The notes under the pieces are model-generated. The model was not told the DNA's origin and searched no databases. It was given only the letters and a program-made list of their open reading frames with translations. A stretch of DNA of 64,000 nucleotides from Anastatus disparis (Eukaryota > Arthropoda > Insecta > Hymenoptera > Eupelmidae): NCBI GenBank assembly GCA_017163975.1, contig JAFFSR010000248.1, positions 2,502,001-2,566,000 on the forward strand, read 5' to 3'. The position numbers and the translations under genes were made by a program. The stretch's first letter is position 1; each line of letters starts with the position of its first letter. Below, piece by piece: positions 32,629 to 44,074 of this stretch.

Positions 32629-34190
32629 ATTTCTTATTTAAGATGTTTTTTAATTTAAATTTTAAAATATTTAAGTAGATCATTAGATTTTAAGTAATTA
32701 TTTTGAAGTTTGAAAAATTTTATTTATAGTTTTCTACAATATAATTTATATTATGTACCTGTTATAGTCTTAGAGCATATAGTACTGGAGGCAGTATTCA
32801 GTACACAAATAGCATCGCATGAGGAACGAAAAAGAAAACATGTGCCCTTAGATATTGTTGTCTCTTTTTATACTGACCACGCACTTCGTGTATTGCTAAG
32901 TAAATTTTACATTCTTGAGCATTATTAGATGAAATATGAGTATAATAAATATCATACGTTTTACTTTTTCAATACTGAGTTCCTATTGTATTTATGGTAT
33001 TTCGAAAATAATATTAACTTTACTTAGCAATTCATTTATTGATGTTTAAATAAATAATATTTATTAAAAAAAAAATGTTAAATTCTGCTATTTTTTTTAA
33101 AAAAAAAGTGATCTTTATTTATATCAATACATTATTTGATATTTACATAAATGTAATATTTATTTTTAAAAAAATGTTAAATAGATATTGTCAAGGTTCA
33201 AAATGATAAAGATCTCATGTAACATGAATGTAGCAGTTTTTTTTTTTATTAAAAGAATGTTCAATTTAACAGTATTTTTAAAATTAACAGAATAAAAAGA
33301 TTGTTCTTTTGAATAGTATAGGATACTGTGAAGACTGAAAATATGCTGAGCGTATTAAAAACAGTATACTTGTTAAATAATTAATAAATGCAGAGCACAA
33401 TTTATATTAAACGAAAAGTCTTTATTTAATCTATACAAAATGAATTAATTTAAATTATCTTTCTCTATGATAAAATACAAGTTTTATCTCTGACAGACGG
33501 ACTTGAACTGAACTGGACGACGACGAGACGCAACTTGATTCTATTCAATTGTTTACTAAATATCCTCGACAGGTGGCAACACCTAGTATGAGTGTGTATA
33601 TTCTCAATAATACTTCATTTAAAAAATTATATGTAATCTACTTTTTGTTATGTCATATGATTGTCAATTATTAATAAACATGTTGGCATGAAATATGTTT
33701 GATATGAGATTTCTGTTCAGTAAAATGTGATACGTTTGAGTATTATTAGATTCATTTATAATTTATAATAAAACGATATTGTTCATTAATAATTTACAAT
33801 GATTTTCTTTATTATTGTATTGTCAAGGACTTTACTATGAAAGATTTTTTTTTATGTTTGTAATTTAATTAAAATCCATGTATATTCATAAATAAATATA
33901 AATCAGTAATTTCAGTAGTACATTATTTATTTTGTTAAGAAAAAAAATTACGCTGTGTTGAAAAATTATAAATTCATACTCTGTCAGTAATATGACATTT
34001 ATCAAGAAATAAAATTTTAAAAACTTTTTAACTAGTCATATTACGTCTTATGTCTTACGACGATTGTCTGTATATATTTAACCTAAACTAACACCACAAA
34101 AATTTTTTCTTTTAAGTCACATGATACCTCCCATTTATTGGATTGATTTTCTGGTTTTTAGTATTAATTTTCGACACACATAATCGTTTT
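32629..34190. other. 3' flank of gene B, AT-rich, no gene recognised
   Basis: Probable 3' UTR of gene B, then AT-rich DNA. At 32769 a single CTTAGAGCATATAGTACTGG matches the inverted end of the 228-bp element at 12986, but no partner end was found nearby. A mildly GC-richer patch with GACGACGACGAGACG lies at 33520. Confidence 0.5.
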
Positions 34191-34242
34191 GACAATATAG
34201 TTCCTGATAGTGTAATATTATCTTTATAATATTGAGTCATTT

Positions 34243-35518
34243 CCCTGTTAAAAAAGTCCAGGTGGATTTCCACGTGGAAAATCCACGTGGAATTCCACGT
34301 GGATTTTCAGTCTGATTTACTTGGATTTTCAGGGTGATTTACTTGGATTTTCAGGGTGAAAATCAGGGTGGAATTCCAGGTAGATTTTCAGGGTGAAAAT
34401 CAGGTTGGAATTTTAAGGGGATTTTCAGTCTGAATTACTTGGATTTTCATAGTGAAAATCCACTCTGATTTTGAGTCTGAAAATCCACTCTGATTTTCAT
34501 AGTGAAAATCCACTCTGATTTTCATAGTGAAAATCCACTTTGATTTTCAGTCTGAAAATCCACCCTGATTTTCATAGTGAAAATCCACTCTGATTTTCAG
34601 TCTGAAAATCCACCCTGATTGTGGATATATTTAAGCATTCAAAAAAATATTTTTATCAAATTAAATTTATTTATATTTTTCATTGCAACCACAAAAATAT
34701 CTCTGCTCACTTAATAGAATAGAACGTGAGAAAGTAGGCCGAATGATCGTCGTTTTAGACAAAATTAAACTGTTAGTTTATAAGCTCTAAAGTCTTTTAT
34801 TCTTTTCATGCGCGTTGGCTTGCCATAAGAAAGTCAATACATAAAAAGCGTGGTAGCCCCCTAGTGGTTAGTTATTGAATATGAATATACACATGTATAT
34901 AATAGTACTGATGATTAACCGTTAGGGGATGCTCCGCTTTCTACCTATTGACTTTCTTATGGCAAGCGAACGCGCACGAAAAAGAATAAAAGACTTTAGA
35001 GCTTATAAACTAACAGTTTAATTTTGTCTAAAACGACGATCATTCGCCCTACTTTCTCACGTTCTATTCTATTAAGTGAACAGAGATATTTTTGTGGTTG
35101 CAATGAAAAACATAAATAAATTTAATTTTATAAAAATATTTTTTTGATTGCTTAAAAATATCCACAATCAGGGTGGATTTTCAGACTGAAAATCAGAGTG
35201 GATTTTCACTATGAAAATCAGAGTGGATTTTCAGACTGAAAATCAAAGTGGATTTTCACTATGAAAATCAGAGTGTATTTTTAGACTCAAAATCAGAGTG
35301 GTATTTCACTATGAAAATCCAAGTAATTCAGACTGAAAATCCCTTAAAATTCCAACCTGATTTTCACCCCCTGAAAATCTACCTGAATTCCACCCTGATT
35401 TTCACCCTGAAAATCCAAGTAAATCACCCTGAAAATCCAAGTAAATCAGACTGAGAATCCACGTGGAATTCCACGTGGATTTTCCACGTGGAAATCCACC
35501 TGGACTTTTTTAACAGGG
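34243..35518. mobile_element. 1,276-bp palindromic element with arrayed GATTTTCA arms
   Basis: Ends CCCTGTTAAAAAAGTCCAGG and its reverse complement. The outer ~370 bases of each arm are short tandem repeats of CTGAAAATCCA / GATTTTCATAGTG, the inner parts are unique, and a ~110-bp loop is centred near 34880. The empty site in unit 2 is CATTTAACAG (36435-36444). Here the left junction is CATTT|CCC and the right is GGG|TTAACAG, so the target was TTAA with two bases missing on the left, or a TT duplication. CCC ends plus a TTAA target suggest piggyBac-like mobilisation. Confidence 0.82.
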
Positions 35519-36938
35519 TTAACAGTCACATGCCAATTTCTTAAAGAAAAACAATACTGATTATCAGTTTAATTAATAATAAGTGTTGATAGCATATATA
35601 TTATCAATTTGTAAAAGACAGTGCTTCTTAGATGAAAAAAGTACATTGGAAAAGGTGTGAACTAAAAAAATTTATTTTACTAGACTAGATAATCTTTTAT
35701 TTTATTCATAAATTGTAAGATGACTAATAATTCCATTACTGTTATTTGATCTATTACAGTACAGTGAACTCAAGGTAAATTATTACTACATTAGACCAAT
35801 TTTTATTAATAACAAAATTCATAACCTAACCTAAATTATTATTTTTCTATTGCAGATTAAGTTTGTGTGCAGAAATTACTTAAATATGTTTTCATAAAGC
35901 TATCAAATAACAGTAAAAAGTTCGCTGTATTTAATATCAATTGCTAAAGCAAAAATTCAAAATCAGTTTGATACTCAAAGTACGTGCAAGTAATTTTCAT
36001 TACTTCAAAGTCTTTTCTTATTAAGTTTTAATATCATCAGATCTTTTAACTTATATAAATTGTTATTTATATTGCTTACTATTCAAATAACTTTTTATTT
36101 CATCCTATATTTCATTTCTTTTAAATATAATGCCCATTTCTAATACTGATATACTATCACTTAAAACTTTCATCAAATTATACTAATTTTTAACATTTTG
36201 TATGTGACTTTAATTTTTTCTTTTTTTGATTATAAAATTATAATAGAAACTTTACTAGATGATAAATTATCATTTATTTTTATTATAAATTAAATTTTGT
36301 ATATATTGAGAAAAGTTAAAAAAATAATTCAATATTTATATTTGTTTGTTTTGTTTTGTATTTGTTTCAGGTTTTTCAATCATTTCGACAATATAGTTCC
36401 TGATAGTATAATGTTAGTTATATAATATTTAGTCATTTAACAGTCACATGCCAATTTCTTAAAGAAAAACAGTACTGATTATCAGTTTAATTAATAATAA
36501 GTATTAATAGCATATATAATATCAATTTGTGAAAGACAGTGCTTCTTAGATGAAAAAAGTTGATTAGAAAAGGTGTGAACTAAAAACTTTATTTTACTAG
36601 ACAAGATAATCCTTTATTTCATTCATGAATTGTAAGATGACAAATAATTACATCACCGTTATTTGAATTATTACAGTACAGTGAACTAAAGGTGAATTAT
36701 TACTACATCAGACCAATTTTTATTAATAATAAAATTCATCACTCAACCTAAATTATTATTTTTGTATTGCAGATTAGGTGTATGTAAAGAAATTACTTAA
36801 ATATATTTTCATGAAGCTATCGAATAACAGTAAAATGTTCGCTGTATTCAATATCAATTGCTGAAACGAAAATTCATAATTAGTTTCATACTCAAAATAC
36901 GTGTAAGTGATTTTCATTAATTTCAATTCTCTTCTTAA

Positions 36939-37367
36939 GAGGCGGTCGGAACCAAATCGGTGACTTGCGGTATATATCAAGTCAGCATTTTTCGCTTCAC
37001 GATAGTATTTTGTATATTTTTATGGCTTAAACTATTTCAAATTATTCTTTATATACATGACTAGAGGAAATGACTATATTTTTACCATATGAATGAGTAA
37101 ATAAATTATTATAAGCATTTATTACAAATATCAAACTGACTTGACATATACCGCAAGCAAAAAACTGTCGTGTCGATTGTTAGGTGGCATTTTTCGCTTT
37201 ATAACAATATTTTGTATATTTTTATGGCTTTAACTATTTTAAATTATTCTTTATATACATGACTAGAGGAAATGACCATATTTTTACCATATTAATAAAT
37301 GAATAAATTATTATAAGCATTTATTACAAGCACCGAACTAAGTCACCGATTTGGTTCCGACCGCCTC
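36939..37367. mobile_element. 429-bp element with TTAA duplication, internal direct repeats
   Basis: Ends GAGGCGGTCGGAACCAAATC and its reverse complement, flanked by TTAA at 36935-36938 and 37368-37371. Inside, a ~175-bp module (starting GCATTTTTCGCTT and containing ACATGACTAGAGGAAATGAC) is present twice in the same direction. A relative at 60310-60841 has the module as an inverted pair. Confidence 0.85.
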
Positions 37368-37809
37368 TTAATGAGTTTTAATATCATCAGATCTTTTAGC
37401 TTGAACAAGTTAGTTATATTGCTTACTATTCAAATAGCTTTTTATTTAATCCTATTTTTCGTTACTTTTGAATATAATGCCCAATTCTAATACTGATACA
37501 CTAAAAACTTTCATCAAATTATAATGAATTTTAACATTTTGTATGTGTCTTTGATTTTTTCTTTATTTGATTATGAAATTATAATAGAAACTTTACAAGA
37601 TAATAGTTATCATTTATTTATATTATAAATTAAATTTAGTATATATTGAGAAGAGTTGGGAAAATAATTGAAAATTAATAATTGTTTGTTTTACCTTGTA
37701 TTTGTTTCAGCTTTTTCAATTGTTTTGATAACATCGTTCCTGATACTGTATTATTATATAATGTGTGAAAGTCAATTATGTAATAATTAAATGATTATTT
37801 AAAAACAAT

Positions 37810-40800
37810 TGAATCAAACCATAAACTTAAAAACCGTAAACCCATAAAACGTACAACCATAATCTATAAACCCATAAACCATAAACCCATAAACCATGAA
37901 CCAATAAACCATGAACCCATAAAAAATAACCATAAACCATGAACTTATGAACCATAAAATCATAAACCAGAAAACCATTAATTTGAAATACATAAACGAT
38001 AAAGCTCAAAACCATAAACCCATAAACCATAAATCCATAAACCATAAACCCATAAACCATAAACCCATAACATAAACCATAAACCCATAAACAATAAACC
38101 AATAAACCAGAAAACCCATAAACCATACATCCGAAAACCTATAAATTATAGACCCATAAGCCAATAAATCATAAACTTATAAAGCATAAACCCATAAATT
38201 TATGAACGATCAACCTATAACCCATAAACCCAAAAACCATAAATTTATAAACAGTAAAACCATTAACCATAAACCATAACCCCATAAGCCATGAACCCAT
38301 AAATTATAAACCCATGAAACATAAACCCATAAACCATGAAACAATGAACCATAAACCCATAAAAAATAACCATGAACCATAAACCTATAAACTAGGAAAC
38401 CATTAATTTGAAATACATAAATAAAGCTTAAAACCATAAACCCATCAACCATAAACACATGCACCATAAACCCATGCACCATTAAGCCATTAACCATAAA
38501 CCCATTAACCATAAACCCATAAACTATTAACCCATGAACTATGAACCCATAAACTATAAACCCATCAACCATAAACCCATAAACCATAAACCCATAAACC
38601 ATAAACACATAAACCATAAACCCATAAACCATAAACTCATAAACCATCAACCCATAAACCATTAAACCATAAACCATGAAACCATGAACCATGAACCCAC
38701 AAACCATAAACCCATAAACCATGAACCCATAAACCATAAGCCCATAAACCATAAACCCATAAACCATAAACCCACAAACCCATAAACCATAAACCCATAA
38801 ACCATAAACCCATTAACCAAAAACACGTAAACCATAAACCCATAAACTATAAACCCATCAACCATAAACTTATAAACCTCAAACCTCTAAATCATAAACT
38901 TATAAACCATAAATCAATAAACCATGAACCCATAAACCATAAACCCATAAATCATAAACGCATGGACCAATTTACTCATTAACTATAAACGAATAAACCA
39001 TAGACCCATAAACCATTAACACATGAACTTTAAAACCATAAACCCAAAAACCGTCAATTTATAAACCATAAAACCATGAACCACAAACCATAACCCCATA
39101 AACCATAAACATATGAATCATAAATCCATGAACTATAAACTCGGAAAAAATGAACTTATAAACCATGAACTATATTTCCGTAAACTATAAACCAATAAAC
39201 CATTAATCTACTATAAACTTATGAACCATAAACCCGTAAACCATAAACCGATAAACCATGAACCCATAAACCATGAACCCATTAACCATGAACCCATGAA
39301 CCATAAACCTATTAACCAAAAACACATAAACCATAAACCTATAAACCATAAACCCATTAACCATAAACCCATAAACCCGAAACCTATAAATCATAAACAT
39401 ATGAACCATAAACCAATAAACCATAAACCCTTAGACCATCAACTCACAAACCATAAACTATGAATCATGAACCCATAAACCCATTAACTCATAAACCATA
39501 AACCAATAAACCATAAACCCAAAAACGATTAACCCATAAACCATTAGCCTATAGATCATAAACCAGAAATTCATGAACCCATAAACCATAAACCCATAAG
39601 CCATAAGCCCATGGACAATAAACCCATAATCCATGGATTGTCAAATCATAAACCCATAAAACCATGCACCTATAAACTATAAACCAGAAAACCCGTAAAC
39701 CATAAACCCATGAACCATGAATTTAAAAACCTACGAATTATGGACCCATAAACTCATTAACCATTAACTCGTAAACCATTAACCCTTAAACCATAAGCCC
39801 AAGAACCCATAAACCATAAACTCATAAACCATAGACCTATTAAGCATAAATTGAAATACCGTGAACCATTAATCCATTAACCATAAACCCTTTAGCCATG
39901 ATCTTATAAACCATCAACCCATTGACCAACAACCTATAAACCCATGAACCATAAATCAGAAGCTATAAACTCATTAACCATAAACCATAAACTCCTAAAC
40001 CATAAATCCGAAAACCATAAACCAATAAGCCATAATCTCATAAACCATTAACTTATTAACCCATAAACCATAAACAATGAACCCATAAACTTATAAACTA
40101 TAAATCCAGAAACCAGAAAATCCATAAACCATAAACTTATAAATCCATTAACTATAAACCCATTAACAATAAATTTATAAACCATTAACCCATAAATTAT
40201 GAACCCATAAATCATAAACCCATAAACCATATACCTATATACTATAAACCCATAAAATATAAGCCCATAAACAATGGACCCATTAACCATAAACCTATAT
40301 TACAAACCCTCAAACCATTATAGTATGAACCCATAAACCATAAACCTATAAACCAGAAACTCATAAACCATAGACACATAAACTATAAACTTATAAACCA
40401 GAAACGCATTAACTATGAACCATTAGCCTATAAACCCATAAACCATACAGCTATTAACTATAAACCCATAAATCATAAACCAATTAACGTTAAACCCATG
40501 AATCATAAACCTATGTAATATAAACACATAACCCATGAATCCATAAACGATAAACTCATAAACCATTAACCCATCAACTATAAATCTATAAACTCATGAA
40601 CCGGGAACCATAAACTTATAAATCTATTTACTACAAATCCATAAACTATGAATTCATAAATTATGAATCCCTGAACCATAAACTCATAAACAATAAACCC
40701 ATAAACCGATTAACCATAATCCTATTGACCATAAACCCATAAATTATAAACCCATGAACCATAAACCCATAAACCATAAACCCATTAACCAAAAACACGT

Positions 40801-43800
40801 AAACCATAAACCCATAAACTATAAACCCATCAACCATAAACTTATAAACCTCAAACCTCTAAATCATAAACTTATAAACCATAAACCAATAAACCATAAA
40901 CCCAAAAACGATTAACCCATAAACCATTAGCCTATAGATCATAAACCAGAAATTCATGAACCCATAAACCATAAACCCATAAGCCATAAGCCCATGGACA
41001 ATAAACCCATAATCCATGGATTGTCAAATCATAAACCCATAAAACCATGCACCTATAAACTATAAACCAGAAAACCCGTAAACCATAAACCCATGAACCA
41101 TGAATTTAAAAACCTACGAATTATGGACCCATAAACTCATTAACCATTAACTCGTAAACCATTAACCCTTAAACCATAAGCCCATGAACCCATAAACCAT
41201 AAACTCATAAACCATAGACCTATTAAGCATAAATTGAAATACCGTGAACCATTAATCCATTAACCATAAACCCTTTAGCCATGATCTTATAAACCATCAA
41301 CCCATTGACCAACAACCTATAAACCCATGAACCATAAATCAGAAGCTATAAACTCATTAACCATAAACCATAAACTCCTAAACCATAAATCCGAAAACCA
41401 TAAACCAATAAGCCATAATCTCATAAACCATTAACTTATTAACCCATAAACCATAAACAATGAACCCATAAACTTATAAACTATAAATCCAGAAACCATA
41501 AATCCATAAACCATAAACTTATAAATCCATTAACTATAAACCCATTAACAATAAATTTATAAACCATTAACCCATAAATTATGAACCCATAAATCATAAA
41601 CCCATAAACCATATACCTATATACTATAAACCCATAAAATATAAGCCCATAAACAATGGATCCATTAACCATAAACCTATATTACACACCCTCAAACCAT
41701 TATAGTATGAACCCATAAACCATAAACCTATAAACCAGAAACTCATAAACCATAGACACATAAACTATAAACTTATAAACCAGAAACGCATTAACTATGA
41801 ACCATTAGCCTATAAACCCATAAACCATACAGCTATTAACTATAAACCCATAAATCATAAACCAATTAACGTTAAACCCATGAATCATAAACCTATGTAA
41901 TATAAACACATAAACCATGAATCCATAAACGATAAACTCATAAACCATTAACCCATCAACTATAAATCTATAAACTCATGAACCGGGAACCATAAACTTA
42001 TAAATCTATTTACTACAAATCCATAAACTATGAATTCATAAATTATGAATCCCTAAACCATAAACTCATAAACAATAAACCCATAAACCGATTAACCATA
42101 ATCCTATTGACCATAAACCCATAAATTATAAACCCATGAACCATTAATTTATAAATCATAAACCTATCAACCAAAAACCTAGTAACCCGTAAACCCATTA
42201 ACCATAAACCCAATAGCCCACAAACTATGAACCCATAAACCATAAACCCATAAGCCATAAGCCCATGGACAATAAACCCATAATCCATGAATTGTCAAAT
42301 CATAAACCCATAAAACCATGCACCTATAAACTATAAACCAAAAAACCCGTAAACCATAAACCCATGAACCATGAATTTAAAAACCTACGAATTATGGACC
42401 CATAAACTCATTAACCATTAACTCGTAAACCATTAACTCGTAAACCATTAACCCTTAAACCATAAGCCCATGAACCCATAAACCATAAACTCATAAACCA
42501 TAGACCTATTAAGCATAAATTGAAATACCGTGAACCCATAAACTCATAAACCATAAAACTATAATCCATAAACTTATAAATCATAAACCTATGATCCATT
42601 AAGCCAAAAACCATAAACTGATTAACCAGAAAACTCATAAACCATGAATCCAAGAACCTATAAATTATAGACCCATAAGTCTATAAATCATAAACTTATG
42701 AAGCATAAACCCAAAAACGATTAACCCATAAACCATTAGCCTATAGATCATAAACCAGAAATTCATGAACCCATAAACCATAAACCCATAAGCCATAAGC
42801 CCATGGACAATAAACCCATAATCCATGAATTGTCAAATCATAAACCCATAAAACCATGCACCTATAAACTATAAACCAGAAAACCCGTAAACCATGAACC
42901 CATGAACCATGAATTTAAAAACCTACGAATTATGGACCCATAAACTCATTAGCCATTAACTCGTAAACCATTAACCCTTAAACCATAAGCCCATGAACCC
43001 ATAAACCATAAACTCATAAACCATAGACCTATTAAGCATAAATTGAAATACCGTGAACCATTAATCCATTAACCATAAACCCTTTAGCCATGATCTTATA
43101 AACCATCAACCCATTGACCAACAACCTATAAACCCATGAACCATAAATCAGAAGCTATAAACTCATTAACCATAAACCATAAACTCCTAAACCATAAATC
43201 CGAAAACCATAAACCAATAAGCCATAATCTTATAAACCATTAACTCATTAACCCATAAACCATGAACAATGAGCCCATAAACTTATGAACTATAAATCCA
43301 GAAACCACAAATCCATAAAACATAAACTCATAAATCCATTAACTATAAACCCATTAACAATAAATTCATAAACCATTAACCCATAAATTATGAACCCATA
43401 AATCATAAACCCATAAACCATATACCTGTATACTATAAACCCATAAAATATAAGCCTATAAACAATGGACCCATTAACCATAAACCTATATTACAAACCC
43501 GTGAACCATTATAGTATAAACCCATAAACCATAAACCTCTAAACCAGAAACTCATAAACCATAAACACATAAACTATAAACTTATAAACCAAAAACGTAT
43601 TAACTATAAACCATTAGCCTATAAACCCATAAACCATATACTTATTAACTCTAAACCCATAAATCATAAACCGATTAACGTTAAACCTATAGATAATAAA
43701 CCTATGCTTTTAAACCAATAAACCATAAACCCATGCCCATAAACCCATGAACCATAAGCGATTAACTATAAATTAATAAACCCTAAACCCATAAATCATA

Positions 43801-44062
43801 AACCATAAATGATAAACCCATAAACCCATAAACCATAAACTCATAAACTATAATCTCATAAACTATGAAATCCTAAACCATAAACCATAAAACATAAAAA
43901 AATTAACTACAAACTTATAAACCATTAACCTAGACCATATATCCATAAATCATAAACCCATAAACCATGAATTCATGGACTAATTAATGATAAACCAATA
44001 AACCAAAGATTCATTAACTATCAATCCATAAACCATAAATTAATTCAACATAAACTCATAAC
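37810..44062. repeat. 15-bp satellite, CCATAAACCCATAAA unit, block 1
   Basis: About 6.2 kb of head-to-tail CCATAAACCCATAAA variants. The plus strand is A/C-only over long stretches. Because 15 is a multiple of three, the minus strand reads as endless MVYGF repeats, giving spurious open frames of up to 185 codons here. The unit is a 7+8 alternation of CCATAAA and CCCATAAA. Divergence between neighbouring units is high (10-30 percent by eye), unlike the near-identity of the longer duplicated blocks inside it. Confidence 0.95.
39535..43700. repeat. Higher-order duplication inside the 15-bp satellite
   Basis: A block of at least 1.1 kb starting near AACCAGAAATTCATGAACCC at 39561 recurs at 40944 (offset 1,383) and 42753 (offset 1,809), almost base for base, with a partial fourth copy around 42225-42530. 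The repeated block includes recognisable irregular words such as CCATGGACAATAAACCCA, so these are segmental copies, not independent drift. Confidence 0.88.
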
Positions 44063-44074
44063 CCACCTAGCACA

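Larger units (their letters stand above)
34191..37780. repeat. Tandem duplication of a ~0.91-kb unit, each copy with a palindromic insert
   Basis: Unit 1 runs 34191-36386 and unit 2 36387-37726; a third start (TTGATAACATCGTTCCTGATA) begins at 37727 and fades into the satellite. After removing inserts the units are about 918 and 907 bp and share long stretches such as CAGTCACATGCCAATTTCTT. Unit 1 carries the element 34243-35518 and unit 2 carries 36939-37367, each absent from the other unit, so both insertions followed the duplication. No gene. Confidence 0.85.

Noticed and set aside
34243..35518. Possible regulatory array because of many CACGTGG words at the tips
   Set aside because: The words are part of the symmetric ends of a palindromic insertion with an empty site in the neighbouring unit, so mobile origin explains them.
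36774..36980. 68-codon minus-strand frame
   Set aside because: Runs across the junction of the duplicated unit and the TTAA element at 36939; no domain.
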